From positions 329,914 through 393,913 of the forward strand of contig MKVL01000010.1 of assembly GCA_001899205.1 (NCBI GenBank): a stretch of DNA of 64,000 bases. Reading direction: 5' to 3'. The translations under genes were made by a program, and so were the position numbers. This document shows, one piece after another, positions 25,299-31,510 of the stretch. The stretch comes from Mesorhizobium sp. 65-26. GTDB lineage: Bacteria; Pseudomonadota; Alphaproteobacteria; Rhizobiales; Rhizobiaceae. Position 1 is the stretch's first letter. Every line of letters begins with the position of its first letter. A model generated the notes under the pieces. That model did no database searches. It saw nothing but the letters and a program-made list of their open reading frames with translations, and was not told the DNA's origin.

Positions 25299-26096
25299 TT
25301 GGACAATCCGAACCCCGTAAACGAGGTCGAGAGTCCTGCCGGGCACATACAGAGCCTTGAAAAGGGCCTGCGCATCCTCGACGAGATCATCGAGGCGCCG
25401 GCGCCGCTGAAGCTGGCCGACATCGTGCGGCGCTTCAACATGGACCGCGCCTCCGCCTTCCGGTTCCTGCAGACGCTGGAGCATCGCGGCTTCCTGAGAA
25501 AGGACGCGACGACGAAGGAATATGACGTCGGCGGCCGCATCTACTACTGGGCATCGAGGCTGCGCGAGAAGACGCGGCTGATCGATTCCTTCCACGAGCA
25601 GCTGCAGCGGCTGGCCAGCATCACCCAGCAGACCACCCATCTTGGACTGTTCGTCAACGACCGCGTGCTGCTGGCGGATTTCGCGCTTTCGGATTCGATC
25701 ATTTCGATCCGCCATTGCATCGGCGTGCTGGAGCCGCTCTACAGCTCGGCCGTCGGCAAGGCGGTGCTTGCCTTCCTGCCGGTAGAGCGGCGCGAGGCGC
25801 TGATCAACAACATCGAGTTTGTCCGCCTCACCGGCAACACCATCATGAACGCGGATGCGCTGCGCATCGACCTGGCGATCACCCGTGACCGAGGCTACGC
25901 TATCGACGCCAACGAGACGCATGAGGGGCTGACCTGCATCGCCAGGCCGATCTTCGGCAAGGACGGCGTTCCGGTGGCGTCCATCGGCATCACCTGCGTG
26001 ACGGCGCTGGTCAGCGCCGAGCCCGGACGGTTCGAGCATCTGATCCAGTCGATCCAGGCGATGGGCAGCGAGATCACCACCAACCTCGCCATCTAA
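25299..26096 (+). CDS. IclR family transcriptional regulator
   Basis: A 265-residue regulator with an N-terminal winged helix (SLEKGLRILDEIIEAPAPLK, then NMDRASAFRFLQTLEHRGFL) and a C-terminal IclR effector domain (LGLFVNDRVLLADFALSDSI, YSSAVGKAVLAFLP, EGLTCIARPIFGKDGVPVAS). The start is TTG at 25299, preceded by GGGAG at good spacing; no ATG is available. It lies inside the catabolic island between the RidA-like and VOC genes, so it is probably its local regulator. Confidence 0.93.
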   Translation: MDNPNPVNEVESPAGHIQSLEKGLRILDEIIEAPAPLKLADIVRRFNMDRASAFRFLQTLEHRGFLRKDATTKEYDVGGRIYYWASRLREKTRLIDSFHEQLQRLASITQQTTHLGLFVNDRVLLADFALSDSIISIRHCIGVLEPLYSSAVGKAVLAFLPVERREALINNIEFVRLTGNTIMNADALRIDLAITRDRGYAIDANETHEGLTCIARPIFGKDGVPVASIGITCVTALVSAEPGRFEHLIQSIQAMGSEITTNLAI

Positions 26097-26174
26097 GCCG
26101 CCGCGAAGCACGCGCGCCGCGCCCTTTCCCCTGCCAGCCGCGCCGCGGCCGGCGAGGGTGGTCTTCATGCCGGC

Positions 26175-26675
26175 TCAGGCCGCCGCCTTGCGGTAGAGGA
26201 AAAGCGTCGCCATCCGGTTCTGTGCCGACTGCTCCTGCTCGCTCTCCAGCTTGCGCAGCGGCGTGTCGAACACCGACAGGTCGAGCTCCGCCGCATCGGG
26301 ATGGTCGATCTCGAACAGGTTGTCGGAAGGGTCGCGCACGAACATCTGCATCTCGCCCGACGGCAAGAGCCACAGGTCGGCATAGCGTGTACCTTCCTCG
26401 AAGGCGCCCTTCGCCCGCAGTGCCCGGTAGGCGCCGACGAAATCCGCGACCTCGACGGCAAAGTGCTGGTAGGTGCGCACGCCGGACGAAGGGCCGACCT
26501 GCTGCAGGTGGAGCTGCAGGTCGCCGAGCCGCATCCAGCACACCGGGAAGCCGAAGTTAGGCGCCTGGATGCGCTCGCATCCGAGCACCTCGCGATAGAA
26601 CGCCTCCGATTTCTCGAGGTCGCGGGCGGGAATGCTGACATGGTTCAGCCTAGCTGACTGGGGGCGGTTGCTCAT
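26175..26675 (-). CDS. VOC (glyoxalase/dioxygenase-like) family protein
   Basis: A 166-residue single VOC-domain protein: LNHVSIPARDLEKSEAFYRE carries the first His ligand, the segment TYQHFAVEV carries the second, and FVRDPSDNLFEIDHPD carries the final Glu, so a metal site is likely complete. The second VOC protein of the island, it is divergent from the ThuA-like gene with a candidate IclR site between. The reaction is unknown; ring-cleavage, glyoxalase or fosfomycin-type activities share the fold. Confidence 0.88.
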   Translation of the reverse strand: MSNRPQSARLNHVSIPARDLEKSEAFYREVLGCERIQAPNFGFPVCWMRLGDLQLHLQQVGPSSGVRTYQHFAVEVADFVGAYRALRAKGAFEEGTRYADLWLLPSGEMQMFVRDPSDNLFEIDHPDAAELDLSVFDTPLRKLESEQEQSAQNRMATLFLYRKAAA

Positions 26676-26757
26676 CCTGGGGTCCTCGAAGCCTGTTCCG
26701 GCCGGCGGCTGGAATTCGCGGCAACCATTGCGCAGCTTGTGAAAAATATCAACGATA

Positions 26758-26769
26758 ATTGTTTAATAA
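26758..26769. promoter_or_regulatory. candidate IclR operator, site 3
   Basis: ATTGTTTAATAA is the core of a 24-bp stretch beginning ATCAAC at 26748. That stretch aligns with site 1 at about 19 of 24 positions, well beyond the core. It lies between the divergent VOC gene (26675) and ThuA-like gene (26895). Confidence 0.55.
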
Positions 26770-26842
26770 GATACGTATGTTGTGCCTTGCGAGAAAAATC
26801 GGCAGAAAAGGCGGCGCGCTTCTGGAAATCGAGGTACGATTG

Positions 26843-26852
26843 TTGTTTTATG
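26843..26852. promoter_or_regulatory. second ATTGTTTTAT-like element before the ThuA-like gene
   Basis: TTGTTTTATG is identical over 10 bases to the core of site 1 (20582-20591). It ends 42 bases before the ThuA-like start codon and might be a second operator of lower affinity; the surroundings match less well. Confidence 0.35.
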
Positions 26853-26894
26853 GGTAACGATAGTGACGTGCGCGAGCCGACAAGGAGAAATTGC

Positions 26895-27536
26895 ATGAAG
26901 CGGTGTCTGATCATTTCCGGGGGCTATGCGCCGCATCGCGCCTTCGAGGCCGGCGAGCGGGTGCGCGCCATGCTGGAGGCGGATGGTTTCGCCGTGACCA
27001 ACAGCGAGACACTGGACGCCTATGACCGGGAGGACCTGACGCGCTATGACCTGATCGTGCCCAACTGGACGGTGGGGCAGATGAGCACCGAGACGTCGAA
27101 GCGGCTGTGGGAAGCGATCTGGTCGGGCGTTGGCCTCGGTGGCTTCCATGGCGGCATGGCCGATGGTTTCCGCGAGAACGACCGCTTCCGCTACATGGTG
27201 GGCGGCGCCTATGTGCGCGAGCCCGGCGGCGTGCGCCGCTACACGGTGGAGATCGCGCGGCCGGACGACCCGATCATGGCTGGCCTGTCCGATTTCGAAT
27301 ATCACTCCGAGCAGTATTACATGCATGTCGACCCGGCCAACGAGGTGCTGGCCACCACCCGCTTCAGCGGCGAGGATTATCCCTGGATCGAGGGCGTCGT
27401 CATGCCCACGGTGTGGAAGAAGCCCTTCGGCAAGGGGCGCGTCTTCTTCAGCGCGCTCGGCCATGTGCCGGAAGAGTTCGACAATCCGTCGATGAGCACG
27501 ATCCTGCGGCGCGGGCTGAACTGGGCGAGCCGCTAG
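26895..27536 (+). CDS. ThuA-like domain protein
   Basis: A 213-residue ThuA/glutamine-amidotransferase-like protein: KRCLIISGGYAPHRAFEAGE at the start, then GLGGFHGGMADGFRENDRFR (the nucleophile-elbow position of the fold, here without Cys), DFEYHSEQYYMHVDP, and C-terminal GRVFFSALGHVPEEFDNPS. The family was named for trehalose utilisation, but its biochemical role is unclear; many members sit in sugar or sugar-acid catabolic clusters. The ATG at 26895 follows AAGGAGAAA; the longer frame upstream overlaps the regulatory region. It is probably the last gene of the island. Confidence 0.9.
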   Translation: MKRCLIISGGYAPHRAFEAGERVRAMLEADGFAVTNSETLDAYDREDLTRYDLIVPNWTVGQMSTETSKRLWEAIWSGVGLGGFHGGMADGFRENDRFRYMVGGAYVREPGGVRRYTVEIARPDDPIMAGLSDFEYHSEQYYMHVDPANEVLATTRFSGEDYPWIEGVVMPTVWKKPFGKGRVFFSALGHVPEEFDNPSMSTILRRGLNWASR

Positions 27537-27544
27537 AGCCGGAA

Positions 27545-27575
27545 ATGATTTCAGGTCGAGCCGATCTGAAATCAT
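27545..27575. repeat. intergenic hairpin after the ThuA-like gene
   Basis: ATGATTTCAG (27545-27554) pairs perfectly with CTGAAATCAT (27566-27575) around an 11-base loop. No U tract follows. It may act as an mRNA 3' end stabiliser, or it may be a copy of a rhizobial intergenic mosaic element; only one copy occurs in this window. Confidence 0.55.
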
Positions 27576-27691
27576 CGCCTCTCAATCAAAGAGATAGGGC
27601 ACGATGTCGCCCGAAAACCACTTCACACTTTCGGCGCAATACTCCAATCGGCGTGACGTGGCGGCTGAGGAATATCGGGGAAGGCGGCGGA

Positions 27692-28372
27692 TCATCCGGA
27701 GGCGATCGTGGTTGCGGCGTGCTTTGCGCTTGTGAGAATGGGATCGTCGCGGGCTATCGAAAACGTTTCGCAAAAGCGATCGAGCCGTCTCTGGCCCGGA
27801 TCGGTTTCGCCGACTGCGACAAGGGCAAGCCCCCATGCCAGATCCGTCTGCACATAGTTCTCCAATGAAAACCGTCGAAACGTGATCTTCGAACGTTTTT
27901 CGAAGGCGCCAGGAACGTCCTTCAGCGTCCTGATGGCTGACCAATCGCGTCTGGCAGCCTTAAGGCCTTGTACGGCGGCTCTTTCAACGTAGCGCGGATG
28001 GTCGTTCCAGTAAAAGGAGCACCACCCTTCTATATGGCCGGAGGTGTCGATCGGATCTATGCAGAGATCGAAATTCGCCGACTTGGCCGTTCTTTTCCAA
28101 CGCAGGTTGCCGGACCGGAAGATGGGTACGAAGTCGATGGAGATGCCCCAACAAGCGGAGAAACTCATTCCCTTCATGGGCTCAAATCGCAGCAGATATC
28201 GGATGTGATCTGTCGGAACGCTGACCCACTGCAGATCGCCTATCCGCTGAAAACCGGGCGGCAGCGCGCCATCCAGCTTGCGAGCGACGATGTCTCCCAG
28301 GACATGGGCCGGCTGGCGAGGGCGATTGAGGGCAGGAGCTCGCCGGAATCTCCGGATCAGATTGAAAAACAT
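27692..28372 (-). CDS. hypothetical protein, possibly truncated by a frameshift
   Basis: A 226-residue protein without a recognised family (MFFNLIRRFRRAPALNRPRQ and VSVPTDHIRYLLRFEPMKG). It is soluble and rich in Trp, Phe and Tyr. The coding region has visibly lower GC than its neighbours, suggesting acquisition. The frame stops at 27692-27694, but an overlapping frame runs on to 27582 and ends in a protein-like stretch (ESVKWFSGDIVPYLFD), so the native C-terminus may have been moved out of frame. The start at 28370-28372 has GAGG close upstream. It lies between the catabolic island and the ABC-F gene. Confidence 0.6.
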   Translation of the reverse strand: MFFNLIRRFRRAPALNRPRQPAHVLGDIVARKLDGALPPGFQRIGDLQWVSVPTDHIRYLLRFEPMKGMSFSACWGISIDFVPIFRSGNLRWKRTAKSANFDLCIDPIDTSGHIEGWCSFYWNDHPRYVERAAVQGLKAARRDWSAIRTLKDVPGAFEKRSKITFRRFSLENYVQTDLAWGLALVAVGETDPGQRRLDRFCETFSIARDDPILTSAKHAATTIASG

Positions 28373-28455
28373 AGGGCCTCGGCACAGATTGTCGCGTCAG
28401 CGGAAGGTACACGCTTTGTGAGAATTACCCATCGCTAGCTAGGGATTCCCCTCGC

Positions 28456-30042
28456 TCACCCACCCAGCTCCAGCCGGCGCGAAATGCCGATGGCCTCGAG
28501 GAAGGTCTCGTCGTGGCTGACCACGAGCAGGGCGCCGTCATAGGCGAAGAGCCCGGCTTCCACCGCCTCGATGGATTCGATGTCGAGGTGATTGGTCGGC
28601 TCGTCGAGGATCAGCAGGGATGGCGGCCTCGGCCCGCCCAGCACGCAGGCCAGCCCGGCGCGCAGCAACTGTCCGCCGCTCAGGCTGGAAACCTGTTGCA
28701 GCGCTGCGTCGGCGCGAAACATGAAGCGGGCAAGCGCTGCGCGACAGGCATTGGCGTCGGCATCGGGGTTGATGCGCCGGAAATTGTCGAGGATGGACGC
28801 CGATGCATCGAGCAGGCTGACCGCCTGGTCGAACATGGCGAAGTCCGGCACCACGCGCATGCTGCCGGCCAGGGGCCGCAATTGTCCCGCGACGAGCTTG
28901 AGCAGGGTCGTCTTGCCCGACCCGTTGGGGCCTGTGACGGCGACGCGTTCCGGCCCGGTAATAGTGAAGGACAGCTCGCGCAGGACCGGGCGGTCCGGCG
29001 CGTGGCCAGCGCTTACCGCGTCCAGGCCCAGCACCGCGCGACCGGCGGGCAGGCCGGTCGCGGCCAACCTGACCGAGAATGGGTGCAGCACCTCGATACG
29101 CTGACGCGCCGTAGTCGCGGCATCCAGCGCCTGAGCGTGGCGGCGCTCGGCGAGCCGGGCGGCCTCGCCGCCGCTATCCTGGCTGCGGTCCTTGCGCGCG
29201 CCGGCCAGGATGCGCGGCATGTCGCCTTTCGCGCGCTTGCGCTGGCCGGCGCCGTCCTTGCGCGCCTTGCGCTCGGCCGTCTCCTGCGTCTTGCGTTCGA
29301 TGTCGGCCACGCGCTGCTCGGCATCGGCGAGATCGCGCCGCGCGGCCGCCAGCTCGATCGCCTTGCGCTCGCGATAGCGGCTCCAGTTGCCGCCATAGCG
29401 GTTCGCGCCGAGCGCGGTGAGCTCGACCACGGCATCGACGGTTTCGAGCAGTTCCCTATCGTGGCTGACGACGATTGCCGCGCCGCGCCATTCGGCGAGC
29501 ATGCGGATCACCGCCTCGCGGCCCTCGCGGTCGAGATTGTTTGTCGGCTCGTCCAACAGCAGCACGTCGGGTTCGGCAAACAGCAGCGCGGCAAGGCGCG
29601 CCCGCGTGGCCTGGCCACCCGACAGGTTCGCCAGCGGCGTTTCCAGCGGCACCTCCAATCCGGTATTGCCGGTGGCGGAGGCGATGCGGGCCTCCAGCGT
29701 CCAGTCGGCGTCGGCGAGCTCCTCGAGGCTTGCCTCGCCGCGTTCGGCGCGCGCCAGCACGGCGAGCGCCTGGCGCGCGCCGAACAGGTCGATGACGGCC
29801 GTGTTCCGGGGTGGCGCCTGAACGGACTGGCTGAGCATGCCGACGCTGCCGGAAACCGAGACCGCGCCCGATTGCGGCATGCGCTGGCCGGCGATCAGGG
29901 CAAGCAGGGTCGACTTGCCGACGCCATTGCGACCGACGAGGCCGGTGCGCTCGGCGCCAAAGCTGAGGTTTACGTCGGAAAGAAGCGGGCGGCCGTCAGG
30001 CGTGGAAACGGTGAGGGCGGAAAGAACGATCGAAGCGGACAT
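28456..30042 (-). CDS. ABC-F family ATPase (duplicated nucleotide-binding domains)
   Basis: A 528-residue protein with two ABC domains and no membrane segment. Domain 1 has GRNGVGKST, LSGGQATRARLAALL and VLLLDEPTNNLDR; domain 2 has GPNGSGKTT, LSGGQLLRAGLACVL and LLILDEPTNHLDI. The linker (about 215-310) is charged and helical (AARRDLADAEQRVADIERKT), as in ABC-F proteins. ABC-F members act on the ribosome as translation factors or antibiotic-resistance proteins; no specific subfamily can be fixed here. The gene stands alone. Confidence 0.92.
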   Translation of the reverse strand: MSASIVLSALTVSTPDGRPLLSDVNLSFGAERTGLVGRNGVGKSTLLALIAGQRMPQSGAVSVSGSVGMLSQSVQAPPRNTAVIDLFGARQALAVLARAERGEASLEELADADWTLEARIASATGNTGLEVPLETPLANLSGGQATRARLAALLFAEPDVLLLDEPTNNLDREGREAVIRMLAEWRGAAIVVSHDRELLETVDAVVELTALGANRYGGNWSRYRERKAIELAAARRDLADAEQRVADIERKTQETAERKARKDGAGQRKRAKGDMPRILAGARKDRSQDSGGEAARLAERRHAQALDAATTARQRIEVLHPFSVRLAATGLPAGRAVLGLDAVSAGHAPDRPVLRELSFTITGPERVAVTGPNGSGKTTLLKLVAGQLRPLAGSMRVVPDFAMFDQAVSLLDASASILDNFRRINPDADANACRAALARFMFRADAALQQVSSLSGGQLLRAGLACVLGGPRPPSLLILDEPTNHLDIESIEAVEAGLFAYDGALLVVSHDETFLEAIGISRRLELGG

Positions 30043-30244
30043 AGACTAGAATTCCCCTGGAGGCAAAGCGGGTGAGCTGTGCTTGCGGGGTAAAATCCAT
30101 GACGGCTGGGATCCTCTTCTAAACTGCCGGAGCCGCCCGAATGGCGGTCCGGACGGTTGAACGTCCGACCGGTCACCTAGTGGCTGATGGCGTCGAAATC
30201 AAGGGCGCGATCCTGCAGCACGATCGCCTTGCGGCGTCGGCGCG

Positions 30245-30616
30245 TCAGTCGCGGTAGACATCCACGTCGATGAAGTCGCTGTGGACCTCGACGCGGATCA
30301 TCGGCGTTCCGTCGAGGATGGCTCGGCGCGCCGAGGGTGTGACCGAACCGCGCTCCAGCATACGCTCCAGGCGGGCACGGTTGCCCTTGTCGGCGAAGAA
30401 GGAGTCTTCCTCGTCTTCCGGATCGCCCTTGCCATAGACGTAAAGATTGGCCCGGTCCTGCCGGATGATCGCGGCAATGCTGGTCAGGCGCTCGCCATTG
30501 GAGTTGAAATGGTCGGCGGCGCTGAGCCGGGCGACATAGGTCTCGAGCGGCCGCGCCACGGCGAGGGAAGCGGAGGCGGCCAGAAACAGGCCGGTGAACA
30601 GGACGAGTTTCTTCAT
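30245..30616 (-). CDS. small secreted protein of unknown function
   Basis: The 123-residue product has a signal peptide MKKLVLFTGLFLAASASLAV cleaved near VARPL. The mature part is charged and contains GKGDPEDEEDSFFADKGNRA; it ends in the Asp-rich DFIDVDVYRD. No family is recognised. It lies about 90 bp from the first palindromic repeat of the GIY-YIG locus. Confidence 0.72.
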   Translation of the reverse strand: MKKLVLFTGLFLAASASLAVARPLETYVARLSAADHFNSNGERLTSIAAIIRQDRANLYVYGKGDPEDEEDSFFADKGNRARLERMLERGSVTPSARRAILDGTPMIRVEVHSDFIDVDVYRD

Positions 30617-30706
30617 GATCCCCTCAATGTGGCCGATGTCGGCGGCTCACGATAGCCGCCCGCTCTAGCCGCTCTAGCTGCTCGAACGGCCGATGTCACC
30701 GGCATT

Positions 30707-30770
30707 CGTCATCCCAGGGCGAAGCAAGGAGCGAAGCGACGCGGCGGAGACCCTGGGATCCATGCCGTGA
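30707..30770 (+). repeat. palindromic repeat, left flank of GIY-YIG gene
   Basis: A 64-bp unit from CGTCATCCC to CCATGCCGTGA. ATCCCAGGG (30711-30719) pairs perfectly with CCCTGGGAT (30751-30759) around a 31-base loop that contains GAAGCAAGGAGCGAAGCGAC. Its inner end (CCATGCCGTGA) faces the GIY-YIG gene. It is nearly identical, in inverted orientation, to 31153-31216, with a compensating change in the stem. Confidence 0.9.
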
Positions 30771-30835
30771 GATCGGCCGTATGGTGCAAGCGGAGCAGAA
30801 TAGTCACCAGCCGCAACGCCGACTAAGGTCGCCCC

Positions 30836-31123
30836 ATGACCGGCTATGTCCACATGACCGCAAGCCAGAAAGGCGGCACGATCTATATCGGCGTCACCAA
30901 TGACCTCGCTCGTCGCATGCCTGAGCACAAGAGTGGGGAAGGTTCGCGCTTCACCAGCCGCTATGGCGTGCAGCGCCTCGTCTGGTACGAGGAGTATTTC
31001 GACATTGCCGATGCCATCCAGCGCGAGAAGTCTCTGAAGCGCTGGCCGCGACAATGGAAGGTCGAACTCATCGAGAAGACCAATCCGGAATGGTTCGAGC
31101 TCTTTCGCGGAACGGGATGGTGA
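30836..31123 (+). CDS. GIY-YIG family nuclease
   Basis: A 95-residue single-domain protein. The GIY strand is degenerate (GYVHM, residues 3-7), followed by TIYIGVTNDLARRMPEHKSG with the YIG motif and the catalytic Arg. The catalytic Glu lies in REKSLKRW and the Asn in EKTNPEWFEL, so the nuclease site looks complete. It is of the UPF0213/YhbQ-like size. The start has AAGG about eight bases upstream. The gene sits between two inverted palindromic repeats, 65 bp before its start and 29 bp after its stop, which suggests a functional or mobile unit (inference). Confidence 0.93.
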   Translation: MTGYVHMTASQKGGTIYIGVTNDLARRMPEHKSGEGSRFTSRYGVQRLVWYEEYFDIADAIQREKSLKRWPRQWKVELIEKTNPEWFELFRGTGW

Positions 31124-31152
31124 GTGTTCTGGACTGTCGCGGCGCTCTTGCG

Positions 31153-31216
31153 TCACGGCATGGATCCTAGGGTCTGCGCCGCGTCGCTCCGCTCCTTGCT
31201 TCGCCCTAGGATGACG
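31153..31216 (-). repeat. palindromic repeat, right flank of GIY-YIG gene (inverted)
   Basis: A 64-bp inverted copy of the element at 30707-30770. ATCCTAGGG (31164-31172) pairs perfectly with CCCTAGGAT (31204-31212), and the loop is again 31 bases. Relative to the left copy a C-G stem pair has become T-A, so pairing has been kept. Its TCACGGCAT end faces the gene. Confidence 0.9.
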
Positions 31217-31332
31217 AAGAAGGGGGACGTGCTTCGTCGGCGCAATGCGTAGCGATGGGACGACGCTTCGCCGTCGCGCGGCCTCTGTACTGGCGCGCCA
31301 CGCTATTGCCGTCGTGGCCACGCCCCTCCCAT

Positions 31333-31370
31333 CGTCATCCTCGGGCTTGACCCGAGGATCCATGCCGTGA
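31333..31370 (+). repeat. short palindromic repeat variant
   Basis: It has the same outer ends as the longer units (CGTCATCC and GGATCCATGCCGTGA), but the stem ATCCTCGGG/CCCGAGGAT (31337-31345 and 31351-31359) closes a loop of only five bases, CTTGA. It has the same orientation as the left copy of the GIY-YIG locus. This short form is known to be widespread in alphaproteobacterial intergenic DNA. Confidence 0.85.
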
Positions 31371-31423
31371 CGATCGTCATGGGCGCGGCTACGCAGAATT
31401 CCGCACGGCTGCGGCGCTGATAC

Positions 31424-31487
31424 GCCACGGCCTGGATTCCAGGGTCTGCTCGCGTCGCTTCGCTCCTTGCTCCGCCCTAGGATGATG
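31424..31487 (-). repeat. degenerate palindromic repeat, inverted orientation
   Basis: A fourth copy, inverted: ATTCCAGGG (31436-31444) and CCCTAGGAT (31475-31483) pair with one wobble and one mismatch around a 30-base loop with the same CGTCGCTTCGCTCCTTGC core. With 31333-31370 it forms an inverted pair enclosing about 50 bp and no gene. The gene-free stretch 31124-31510 is filled mainly by these repeats; I see nothing else in it. Confidence 0.8.
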
Positions 31488-31510
31488 AAGGGGGCAGGCC
31501 GCGCCCTGCC

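Noticed and set aside
27582-27944. A 120-codon minus-strand frame overlapping the 3' end of the unknown gene
   Set aside because: Most of it is Arg-rich shadow sequence; only its last part looks protein-like, so it is kept only as evidence for a possible frameshift and not as a gene.
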